From assembly GCA_017304505.1 (NCBI GenBank), contig JAFKKQ010000085.1, positions 3,392-13,142 on the forward strand: a stretch of DNA of 9,751 bases. The letters run 5' to 3'. The DNA is from Hyphomicrobiales bacterium. GTDB lineage: Bacteria > Pseudomonadota > Alphaproteobacteria > Rhizobiales > Xanthobacteraceae. This document shows, piece after piece, positions 1 through 7,589 of this stretch. The position numbers and the translations under genes are program-made. Under the pieces are notes generated by a model that made no database searches, was not told where the DNA came from, and worked only from the letters and a program-made list of their open reading frames with translations. The number at the start of each line of letters is the position of its first letter. Position 1 is the stretch's first letter.

Positions 1-66
1 CTGGAGCGGCCGGAGGTGCGCGCGGCCTACCTTGAGGGCGGGCGGCGAGAGGTCGCAGGCGCTTAG
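1..66 (+). CDS. C-terminal tail of a LivF-type branched-chain amino acid ABC transporter ATPase (5' end outside window)
   Basis: Frame 1 is open from the left edge to a TAG at 64-66 and encodes 21 residues containing PEVRAAYLEGG. A '(P/E)-x-V-R-x-A-Y-L-G/E' segment is the usual extreme C-terminus of LivF and LivG ATPases, which energise the LIV-I/HAAT family of amino-acid ABC importers at the inner membrane. No Walker or signature motif falls inside the window, so the call rests on this tail alone. The next gene starts 63 bases downstream on the same strand, so co-transcription is plausible. It could belong to another HAAT-type transporter (amide, urea) rather than a true branched-chain one. 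Confidence 0.6.
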   Translation: MERPEVRAAYLEGGRREVAGA

Positions 67-118
67 ACAAGCCCGCCAATGCCTCCTAGACTTGGCTCAA
101 AACGGCCAAAGATCCACC

Positions 119-124
119 AGGAGG
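119..124 (+). promoter_or_regulatory. Shine-Dalgarno that fixes the Bug-protein start at 130
   Basis: A perfect AGGAGG lies five bases upstream of the ATG at 130. An in-frame ATG at 79 would add 17 hydrophilic residues in front of the signal peptide and has no comparable ribosome-binding site. The start at 130 is therefore preferred. Confidence 0.8.
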
Positions 125-129
125 AACAG

Positions 130-1113
130 ATGCTTTTGCGGCAGATTGCACAATTGGCCCTTGTCGGTGTCGCCATGCTGCTGGCGCCGGCAGGCGCCAC
201 GGCCCAGACCGGAACAATCCGCATCATCGTGGGGACCGCCGCAGGGGGCGCGATCGATCCTTACGCCCGCATGATCGCGGATAAGATGCAGAAAAGCCTG
301 GGGCAGCCGGTCATCATCGAGAACAAGCCGGGCGCGAGCGGATCGCTCGCAGCGCAATACATCGCCGATCAACCTGCAGACGGCAGCATCGTCTGGCTCG
401 GCACGCAGGCATTCACGGAAATCCTGCCGAATCTCTTTCCCAATGCCCGCTGGTCGATCGACCAGTTTCACCCGATCATTCGCGGTGTCGAGGCTCCCCT
501 CCTGTTCGACGCGAACCCTGCCCTGCCCGCCAACAGCTTTGCCGAATTCCTCAAATGGGCAAAAGCAAACAAGGGCAAGCAAAGCTATTGCTCGTATCAG
601 CCGGGCACCCCATCGCACTTCCTTGGCTATCAACTCAATGAAAAATTCGATCTCGATCTCACCCACGTGCCCTATCGCGGCTCCGGCCTTCAGGCCACCG
701 CGCTTCTTTCCGGAGAATGCTTGTTTGGCTTCGCGCAATTGAATTCGACGCTGCCGTATCTGCGGACCAACAAGCTCAAGGCGTTGGCGACCACCGGAGC
801 CAAGCGCGATCCGGCGCTGCCGAACGTGCCGACGTTCGCCGAGCTGGGCTACCCGGAATTCACCGCCAAGGTGTGGTTCGGGCTGCTGGTCAAGGAAGGC
901 ACCCCACCCGATGTGTTGAAGCGGCTGGCCGATGCGGCAAAGGCCGCGCACAACGATCCCGACGTCCGAAAGAAACTCGAAGCGCAGGGCTTCGAAATCT
1001 CGGCCGAAACCGGCCCTCAGCTTAAAACCCAGATCAAGGAGCAGATCGTGCGCTGGGGCAAGCTCGTGAAGGCGTCCGGCTGGAGCGTCCAGGATCGCGG
1101 CGCGACCAAATAG
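130..1113 (+). CDS. Tripartite tricarboxylate transporter (TctC/Bug family) periplasmic substrate-binding protein
   Basis: The 327-residue product matches the usual Bug-family length. Bug proteins bind carboxylates, amino acids or related organic acids in the periplasm, usually for TctA/TctB permeases. Residues 1-25 form a Sec signal peptide with likely cleavage at ATA|QT. The mature protein begins with the family strand TIRIIVGTAAGGAIDPYAR, where D43 sits at the conserved ligand-loop Asp. It continues with VIIENKPGASG (about 61-71), QPGTPSH (157-163), the VPYRGSG loop (180-186) and the C-terminal NVPTFAELGYPEF and VKEGTPP signatures. C154 and C197 are the only mature cysteines; both flank ligand-loop segments and could form a disulfide, which is inference. 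No tctA or tctB is seen; the upstream neighbour is an ABC ATPase tail. The family assignment is firm, but the ligand cannot be told from sequence. It converges on the sulfatase gene with a 13-base gap. Confidence 0.93.
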   Translation: MLLRQIAQLALVGVAMLLAPAGATAQTGTIRIIVGTAAGGAIDPYARMIADKMQKSLGQPVIIENKPGASGSLAAQYIADQPADGSIVWLGTQAFTEILPNLFPNARWSIDQFHPIIRGVEAPLLFDANPALPANSFAEFLKWAKANKGKQSYCSYQPGTPSHFLGYQLNEKFDLDLTHVPYRGSGLQATALLSGECLFGFAQLNSTLPYLRTNKLKALATTGAKRDPALPNVPTFAELGYPEFTAKVWFGLLVKEGTPPDVLKRLADAAKAAHNDPDVRKKLEAQGFEISAETGPQLKTQIKEQIVRWGKLVKASGWSVQDRGATK

Positions 1114-1126
1114 CGGCGCAACCGGC

Positions 1127-2631
1127 TTACGCCCGTCGCGTCGGGAGCGGAACCCGGTCGACGTGCTCGATTTCGGTCAACAGCAGCCGCTCGGTCATGC
1201 GCGCGCGAACCCCGGCGTGCTTGGGATCGTCCCAGAGATTGTCGAACTCGCCGGGATCGCTTTGCAGATCGTAAAGCTCGCCCCAGCCGGTGCCGTGGAA
1301 CACGCTCAGCCGATAGCGGCCGTCAACCAGCGTGTGAACGCGCGCCGGCTCATGGGTGCCCGGATTGGACGCTTGGTGGTCGTACTGGATGAAGACGGAA
1401 TCGCGAACCGTCTGTCCATCGAATGCCGGCAACAGGCTCTTGGCCTGCATGCCGCTCGCCGGCTCGATCCGGGCGCGGTCAAGCACGGTGGCTGAAATAT
1501 CCATCGTCGACGCCAGCGCGTCGGTGCGCTGGAGTCGAGTTTCAGCCTGGGGGTCGGCCCAGATAAACGGGACCCGCACAATGCTCTGATACTGTTCGGC
1601 GCCTTTGAGCATCAGCCGATGATCGCCGAGGTGATCGCCGTGGTCGCTGGTGAAGATGGTGACCGTTTCGCCGCCGCGGCCGCTGCGCTCCAGCGCCGCC
1701 AGCACCTTGCCGATGGCATCGTCGATGCAGGCGATCATGCCGCAGGTCAGCGCCCTCGCCTCCTGGGCCTCGCGGGCCGACACCGCGATGGTGTTCATGC
1801 CGGTCAGATTGGCCTTCCCGCTCTCCCGGTCGGTCATGATGTTTCGCACCAGCGCAGGCGGGGTCCAGTCGTTGCGCGAAAACGCTTCCGGCACGGCAAA
1901 TTGCTCGGGCTTGTACATGTCCCAATATTTGCCCGGCGGATTGAAAGGGTGATGCGGGTCCGGAAAGGACACCATCAGGAAAAACGGCGCGTCGGGATCG
2001 GCGTTGTCGAGCCAGGTGCACGCGCTGTCGCCGAGGAACGCGGTAGCGTAAAGCTCCTCGGGGATCGCGGTGCGATACGCCTGCGGCACGGTGTAGCTGT
2101 GCGGCAGGCTGTTCTTCGGCCCGAGAAGCGCCTTGGCCTTGGGGTCGCGTCGTTCGAGCCAACGGTCATAGTCGCCGCCCGGTTCGTCGCCGTGGGCGCG
2201 CACCAGCGTCACATCGTCGAAACCATAGAACGGCGTCTTCACCCGCGCGTCCTTGCCGTCCCAGTACTCCGGCGTCTCCGCTTGACGATCGGCGCCCAGC
2301 CCGTGAAGTTCTGCAGGTGGCTCTTGCCGATCAGCGCAGTGCGATAACCGGCATCGCGCAGCAGGTCGACGAAGGTCACCGCGTTCATCGACAGCGGAAT
2401 GCCGTTCGATCGCACGCCATGAACGGACGGCATCCGCCCGGTCATCAGACTGGCACGATTCGGCATGCACACGGGACTTGCCACGTGGAAGCGATCGAAC
2501 ACCGTGCCGCGCGCCGCAATGGAATCGATATGCGGGGTGCGCAGAACCGGGTGGCCATAACACCCGAGAAAATCGGCGCGTTGCTGATCGGTAATGAACA
2601 GAAGGAAATTCGGGCGGGACGATTTCGACAT
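1127..2631 (-). pseudogene. Type I (Cys-type) sulfatase, interrupted by a single-base frameshift
   Basis: Two reading frames together encode one sulfatase of about 501 residues. The N-terminal part (2631 down to about 2281) has PNFLLFITDQQRAD with the first metal-binding Asp (D15). It also has the sulfatase signature C55-M-P-N-R59, whose Cys would become formylglycine, followed by ASLMTGR, and the second signature GYRTALIGKSH (95-105). The other frame continues at ETPEYWDGK and carries the metal-binding FTSDHGDHLGDH motif (about residue 330) and the usual C-terminal 'YRLSVFHGTGWGELYDLQSDPGEFDNLW' region, given here only as a landmark at roughly 1210-1320. The switch near 2270-2285 equals loss of one base (or a gain of two); there is no long homopolymer there. 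The start at 2631 (MSKSSRPNF) is chosen because the sulfatase fold begins at once; an ATG at 2664 is possible. If intact it would hydrolyse sulfate esters, and it has no signal peptide. The substrate (choline sulfate, aryl sulfate or other) is not determinable. Confidence 0.88.
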
Positions 2632-2699
2632 TTCGGAGTTCCGATGCGTTTGTCGTGCTAGCATCCTAACCCAATTGGATGGCCAACCGTAAAGGTGTC

Positions 2700-3104
2700 A
2701 TGGATTCGATCTACGCTGACGAATCGCTCTTGCAGATCGCCCTGATCACCGGCGTGCTTGGCGGCGGCGCGGCATTCCTCGCCGGTCGCGCCATCGCGCA
2801 AACGTGGCGCCCCTTTTGGCACGTGCTGATATACATGGCGATGCTGGGGGCCGCGGTGCGTTTCGTGCACTTCGCGCTGTTCGACGGGACGCTGTTGTCA
2901 CCGGCCTCCTATACCGCGGATACGCTTTATCTCGTCCTGGTCGGTGCTCTTGCCTGGCGCATGACGCGCGCGACCCAAATGGCGACGCAATATTATTGGC
3001 TCTATGAACGCACCGGCCCGCTGACGTGGCGTGAGCGCGCGGCCGAAGGCGAAGCGCCGGTTGGCGGCAACTCTGTGCCTCCCATGACCACAAGGGTTCC
3101 ATAG
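2700..3104 (+). CDS. DUF6867-like small inner-membrane protein linked to Liv-type ABC transporters
   Basis: This 134-residue protein of unknown function has three predicted membrane helices: about residues 11-31 (LLQIALITGVLGGGAAFLAG), 40-61 (WHVLIYMAMLGAAVRFVHFAL) and 70-90 (YTADTLYLVLVGALAW). A polar C-terminal tail contains the aromatic run QYYWLYERTGPLTWRER. I recognise this pattern from memory (GRA-x(2)-TWRPFW, GAAVRF-HFALF-GTLLS, TQY-WLYERTGP-TWR) as a family in Rhizobiales, often encoded between livF and the livJ-type gene. The start at 2700 (MDSIYADES) fits the family's N-terminus and has AAAGG just upstream; the in-frame ATG at 2679 has no ribosome-binding site. It lies 104 bases before the Liv-type binding-protein gene on the same strand, probably in one operon. 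A transporter-accessory or scaffold role is inference. Confidence 0.75.
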   Translation: MDSIYADESLLQIALITGVLGGGAAFLAGRAIAQTWRPFWHVLIYMAMLGAAVRFVHFALFDGTLLSPASYTADTLYLVLVGALAWRMTRATQMATQYYWLYERTGPLTWRERAAEGEAPVGGNSVPPMTTRVP

Positions 3105-3173
3105 AGGCCAGGTGACCAGCCCGGCGAATCCGGACAAAATGACCCCTATACGGTGATCGCGGACGGGGCGACC

Positions 3174-3208
3174 ATGAGGTCAGAGATCCGCTACCTGAGG
3201 AGATTCAA

Positions 3209-3212
<4 letters not shown>
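3174..3212 (+). CDS. Candidate 12-codon upstream ORF stop-start coupled to the livJ-type gene
   Basis: ATG at 3174 opens a 12-residue reading frame (MRSEIRYLRRFK) whose TGA (3210-3212) overlaps the ATG of the binding-protein gene (3209) in an ATGA arrangement. A GGGG run (3165-3168) lies five bases before its start and could serve as a weak ribosome-binding site. The binding-protein Shine-Dalgarno GAGGAG (3197-3202) lies inside this ORF. It could couple translation or act as a leader, but it has no run of branched-chain codons as an attenuator would. It may be chance. Confidence 0.3.
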
Positions 3213-4330
<1,118 letters not shown>

Positions 4331-4368
4331 CACCGGCCCCTGATCCGGCCTTGTTTCGATTGAAGACA

Positions 4369-4399
4369 CGCCCGCTCCGATTCCTCGGAGCGGGCGTTT
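4369..4399 (+). terminator. Intrinsic terminator after the livJ-type gene
   Basis: A perfect 12-bp GC-rich stem (CGCCCGCTCCGA, 4369-4380, with 4385-4396) and TTCC loop is followed by TTT. It begins 38 bases after the binding-protein stop. The hairpin also lies six bases beyond the stop of the convergent ccdA-like gene and may act on both transcripts, but only the + strand has a short T run. Confidence 0.85.
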
Positions 4400-4402
4400 C
4401 GC

Positions 4403-5137
4403 TCAGCCGATGGTGCCCAGTGCCGGAAACGCCTCCAGCAGCCAAAAGCTCGCCTGCGAAACGAAGCCGGTGAGGAAGGCGATGCCGGTGAGCACCAGCA
4501 GGCCACCCATCACGCGCTCGACCTGCACCAGATGACGGCGGAATCGCGCGAGGAACGCTGCGAACGGCCCCACCGCCGCGGCCGCCAGCAAAAACGGAAT
4601 GCCGAGCCCGAGCGAATAAACCGCGAGCAGGCCCGCGCCGCGGGCCACCGTTTGCTCGGAAGCCGCGACCGCAAGGATCGCCGCAAGGATCGGCCCGATG
4701 CACGGCGTCCATCCGAAGGCGAAGGCAAGCCCCATCACATAAGCCCCCCAAAGCCCCATCGGCTTCGCCATTTCCAGGCGTTTCTCGCGCATCAGGAAGC
4801 CGATGCGGAACACGCCGAGAAAGTGCAGGCCCATGACGATGATGACGAGACCCGCGACAATCGAAAGCTCCGCCGACCACGCGCGGATCAAAGCGCCGAT
4901 CACGCTGGCGCTGGCGCCAAGCGCAACAAAGACGGTGGAGAATCCGCAGACGAACAGCAGAGCGGCCGGCATGGTTCTGCGCCACGCACCGGCCTGCCGC
5001 TTTTCGCCCGCAAGCTGCTCCAGCGACGCGCCCGCGAGATAGACGAGATAGGGCGGCACCAGCGGCAACACGCAGGGGCTCAGGAAGCTCACAATCCCTG
5101 CGATCAACGCAGCGAACAGACCGACGTCGGGTGTCAT
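4403..5137 (-). CDS. CcdA-family cytochrome c biogenesis / thiol-disulfide transmembrane protein
   Basis: The 244-residue polytopic protein has about six membrane helices, typical of CcdA, the short form of the DsbD membrane domain. CcdA moves reducing equivalents from cytoplasmic thioredoxin to periplasmic thioredoxin-like proteins for c-type cytochrome maturation or disulfide repair. The two redox cysteines sit in their usual contexts: C22 in FLSPCVLPLVPPYL (helix 1) and C146 in FAFGWTPCIGPIL (helix 4). C64 is an extra cysteine in helix 2. Starts at 5176 and 5152 are also in frame. 5137 (MTPDVGLF) is chosen because the family begins just before helix 1, although its AGGGG is unusually close (about two bases). 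No thioredoxin-like partner or ccm gene is adjacent. It converges on the Liv-type binding-protein gene and diverges from the peptidase gene. Confidence 0.92.
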   Translation of the reverse strand: MTPDVGLFAALIAGIVSFLSPCVLPLVPPYLVYLAGASLEQLAGEKRQAGAWRRTMPAALLFVCGFSTVFVALGASASVIGALIRAWSAELSIVAGLVIIVMGLHFLGVFRIGFLMREKRLEMAKPMGLWGAYVMGLAFAFGWTPCIGPILAAILAVAASEQTVARGAGLLAVYSLGLGIPFLLAAAAVGPFAAFLARFRRHLVQVERVMGGLLVLTGIAFLTGFVSQASFWLLEAFPALGTIG

Positions 5138-5215
5138 GTCCCCTAGATGCATGGGGTGGCGCTGGCGCGCAAGCACAACAGCCGGTGCTGGCGGCGATGT
5201 GATCGGCAGTTGATC

Positions 5216-5224
5216 TGCTATGGT
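5216..5224 (+). promoter_or_regulatory. Possible extended -10 promoter element for the P1 peptidase
   Basis: TGCTATGGT fits an extended -10 (TGnTATxxT) thirty bases ahead of the GTG start. The sequence about 17 bases further upstream (around 5196-5201, GATGTG) is a poor -35, so this is only a suggestion. Confidence 0.25.
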
Positions 5225-5241
5225 CCCCGATCCATCGTTCC

Positions 5242-5247
5242 AGGAGG
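5242..5247 (+). promoter_or_regulatory. Shine-Dalgarno that supports the GTG start at 5254
   Basis: A perfect AGGAGG stands six bases before GTG at 5254. This and the family-typical N-terminus (NLITDVAGVRVGHA) support a GTG initiation codon. Confidence 0.85.
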
Positions 5248-5253
5248 CTTGCC

Positions 5254-6246
5254 GTGGCGCGAAATCTCATCACCGATGTGGCCGGTGTCCGCGTTGGCCA
5301 CGCCGACGACCCAAGGCTCGGCTCCGGTTCGACCGTCGTCGTGTTCGATCGACCCGTGGTTGCGGCCGCCGATGTCCGTGGCGGCGGTCCCGGCACGCGA
5401 GAAAGCGCGCTGCTCAACCCCGCCGCAACCGTGGAGCGGATCGACGCCATTACCCTTTCGGGCGGTTCGGCCTTCGGCCTCGACGCGGCTTCCGGCACGC
5501 AGGCGTGGTTGCGCGAGCAGGGCCGCGGGTTCCAGGTGCGTGACGCGCGCGTGCCTATCGTGCCGGCAGCGGTGCTGTTCGCTCTGCTCAACGGTGGGGA
5601 CGAGGCATGGGGCCGATACCCGCCCTATCGCGAGCTGGGGTATCAGGCGGCCGCGAATGCCAGCGCCGAGTTCGTGGTCGGCAGCGTCGGAGTGGGTTTG
5701 GGTGCCACGACGTTCGACTTCAAAGGCGGCATCGGGTCGGCGTCGGCCATGACCGGCGATGGCATCACCGTGGGAGCCATCGCCGCCGTCAATGCCGTGG
5801 GCTCTGCCGTCATCGGCGGCGGCCCGCATTTCTGGGCCGGCGGTTTCGAGCAAGGCGGTGAATTTGGCGGCAAGGGACAACCATCCGTCGTGCCGCCAAC
5901 GGCGCTCGCCTATCGTGGCAAAGGAGGCCCCGGCGAGAACACCACACTGGTCGTGGTCGCGACCGACGCGGCGCTGACCAAGTCCCAGACCGCCCGCGTC
6001 GCAACGATGGCCCACGACGGTTTCGCAAGAGCGCTTCGCCCCGTGCATACGCCGCTCGACGGCGACATCGTATTTGCCGCAGCAACCTGCGCCCGCGAAC
6101 TCGCCGATCCGGTGTTCGCGCTTTCAGAGCTGGGCGCGCTCGCAGCCGACGTCGTCGCCCGCGCCATCGCGCGCGGCGTCTACGAAGCGCAACCGCTTCC
6201 TTTTCCCGGCGCATTGCCGGGGTGGCGTGACAAGTTCGGGAATTAG
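5254..6246 (+). CDS. P1 family peptidase (S58; DmpA/NylC-like self-processing aminopeptidase or amidase)
   Basis: The 330-residue product belongs to the P1/S58 N-terminal-nucleophile hydrolases, which cut themselves into alpha and beta chains and act as L-/D-aminopeptidases, beta-peptidases or amidases. The N-terminus ITDVAGVRVGHADD and the LSGGSAFGLDAASG segment (68-81) are family signatures. The processing site reads GGPGEN229|T230TLVVVATDA, giving a 229-residue alpha chain and 101-residue beta chain with Thr230 as nucleophile, rather than the Gly|Ser of DmpA. D269 and D271 lie 39 and 41 residues after it. From memory, this is the same spacing as Thr267 to Asp306/Asp308 in nylon hydrolase NylC. 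K157 (FDFKGG) and N180 (AAVNAVG) are likely the other active-site residues. It has no signal peptide, so it is probably cytoplasmic. Its TAG overlaps the stop of the convergent DadA-like gene. The natural substrate is unknown. Confidence 0.93.
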   Translation: MARNLITDVAGVRVGHADDPRLGSGSTVVVFDRPVVAAADVRGGGPGTRESALLNPAATVERIDAITLSGGSAFGLDAASGTQAWLREQGRGFQVRDARVPIVPAAVLFALLNGGDEAWGRYPPYRELGYQAAANASAEFVVGSVGVGLGATTFDFKGGIGSASAMTGDGITVGAIAAVNAVGSAVIGGGPHFWAGGFEQGGEFGGKGQPSVVPPTALAYRGKGGPGENTTLVVVATDAALTKSQTARVATMAHDGFARALRPVHTPLDGDIVFAAATCARELADPVFALSELGALAADVVARAIARGVYEAQPLPFPGALPGWRDKFGN

Positions 6247-7490
6247 GACGCGAACCGCTCCGCCGCATACGGCGCGGGGTCGCAGAACGGCGTGGCGCCG
6301 GTCATCATTTCCGCCAGCAGGCGACCGCTGGCGGGACCGAGCGTCAAACCCCAATGGGCATGACCGTAGTCGAGCCACAACCCCCGCTGGCCGGGGGCGC
6401 GACCGATCACCGGGCGTGAGTCGGCAAAACACGGCCGCGAGCCCATCCACGGCTGCTTCTCGACCTCCTCGCCGAGCGGAAACAGCGCACGGGCGGCAGG
6501 CATCAACCGGTCGAATTGTACGGGCGTCGGAGCGGCGTCGCGGTCCGCAAATTCCGCGCCGGTGGTGATGCGGATGCCCTGCTCCATCGGTGCGAGACAA
6601 TAGCCGACATCGGCGTCGACGATCGGCCGCGTCAGACCGGCATTACCGCGCGGCTGGAAATGGCGGTGATAGCCCCGCTTGACGGCAAGCGGCAGCTTGA
6701 TGCCGAGCGGACCCAGCACATCCGGGGCCCACGGCCCAAGAGCAACCACGGCGTCCTTTGCGTCGACCGGCCCTTCGTCGGTATCGACACGCCAGATATC
6801 GCCCGAACGATGCAGCGTGCGCGCATCGCCCTTCAGGATGACGCCGCCGAGCTTGGTGAACCGCGCCGCGTAAGCCTCGGTCACGGCAAGCGGATTGGTC
6901 ACGCTTGCGGCATCCCGCCAATACACGGCATGGCGGAACACCGGCGCGAGCGAGGGCTCGAGCGCGCGTGCCTCGCCGACGCCGAGCGGCTGCGCAACGA
7001 GGCCGAACTTCTCCGCAAGCTCACACTCCCGCTTGTTGTCCTCGAACGAGCCGTCATTTCGATAGAGCTTCAGCCAGCCTTCCTTGCGAAGGTAGCGCGC
7101 GGCACCCGCCTCCGCCATCAGTGCTTCATGCTCGCTGACGGCATGCGCAAACAGCGGCCGCATGGCCTCGGCGAAAGCGATGCTCGAGCCGGTCTGGGTG
7201 TTGGCGCGATAGGCCAGAAGCCATGTCGCGACCTTCGGCAGAAACGAGAGATGATAATTGGCCTCGGGCGCGCGCTTGAGGGCGATCCGCAGCAGCGCGC
7301 CGAAGTCCATCGGGAAGGCATGCGGAAAGATCGTGTTGCCCTCGATGATGCCGGCGTTGCCGTAGGAGGTTTCCTCCCCCGGTCCGCCCCGGTCCACCAA
7401 CGCGACCGCAAGTCCGCGCTTGGCGAGATGCAAAGCGGCCGATGTGCCGACGATGCCCGCCCCAAGCACGATCGCATCAGTCCGGGCCAT
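6243..7490 (-). CDS. FAD-dependent oxidoreductase, D-amino acid dehydrogenase (DadA)-like
   Basis: The 415-residue DAO-superfamily flavoprotein is of DadA length. The N-terminal Rossmann motif is AIVLGAGIVGTSAALHLAKRG (GxGxxG at 10-15), with the FAD-ribose-binding acidic region VALVDRGGPGEETSYGNAGII just after. The C-terminal FAD segment is YGHAHWGLTLGPASGRLLAE. Such enzymes oxidatively deaminate D-amino acids (or related secondary amines such as hydroxyproline isomers) to 2-oxo acids, passing electrons to the respiratory chain at the inner membrane. The start at 7490 (MARTDAIVLG) has AAGGAGA five bases upstream; the frame is open further upstream to 7799, but that part has no family resemblance and crosses the transporter gene. 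It converges on the P1 peptidase gene and diverges from the BASS-like gene. Substrate is not predictable; glycine- or sarcosine-oxidase-like activity is an alternative. Confidence 0.9.
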   Translation of the reverse strand: MARTDAIVLGAGIVGTSAALHLAKRGLAVALVDRGGPGEETSYGNAGIIEGNTIFPHAFPMDFGALLRIALKRAPEANYHLSFLPKVATWLLAYRANTQTGSSIAFAEAMRPLFAHAVSEHEALMAEAGAARYLRKEGWLKLYRNDGSFEDNKRECELAEKFGLVAQPLGVGEARALEPSLAPVFRHAVYWRDAASVTNPLAVTEAYAARFTKLGGVILKGDARTLHRSGDIWRVDTDEGPVDAKDAVVALGPWAPDVLGPLGIKLPLAVKRGYHRHFQPRGNAGLTRPIVDADVGYCLAPMEQGIRITTGAEFADRDAAPTPVQFDRLMPAARALFPLGEEVEKQPWMGSRPCFADSRPVIGRAPGQRGLWLDYGHAHWGLTLGPASGRLLAEMMTGATPFCDPAPYAAERFAS

Positions 7491-7494
7491 GATT

Positions 7495-7516
7495 GTCTCC
7501 TTTTTCAGTCTCCTTT
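7495..7516 (-). repeat. Tandem 9-bp repeat giving a doubled Shine-Dalgarno before the DadA-like gene
   Basis: GTCTCCTTT occurs at 7495-7503 and again at 7508-7516, 13 bases apart. Read on the - strand this is AAAGGAGAC twice. The copy nearer the gene is correctly spaced for ATG at 7490; the distal copy has no recognised start of its own. Confidence 0.6.
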
Positions 7517-7589
7517 CACGGCTCGAGAGAAAGGAATGTCGGCGCCCAATATGTAGGCAGAGCACTCGACGACTGCCAGCACGGCTGTT

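Noticed and set aside
97..951. 284-codon - strand open frame opposite the Bug protein
   Set aside because: Same reasoning: it is a shadow of a well-supported gene.
2265..2290. Programmed -1 ribosomal frameshift in the sulfatase
   Set aside because: The direction would fit, but there is no XXXYYYZ slippery heptamer in the overlap and sulfatases are not known for recoding. Mutation or sequence error is simpler.
3143..3152. TATACG as a -10 element for the livJ-type gene
   Set aside because: No acceptable -35 is found at the right distance, and the gene can be read from upstream of the DUF6867-like gene.
5172..5189. AGCAC/GTGCT inverted repeat in the ccdA-P1 peptidase divergent region
   Set aside because: A five-base stem with an eight-base loop is too weak to call an operator in GC-rich DNA.
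5218..6048. 276-codon - strand open frame opposite the P1 peptidase
   Set aside because: The low-complexity, His/Arg/Gly-rich translation is typical of an antisense shadow. The + strand gene has all family motifs and an ideal Shine-Dalgarno.
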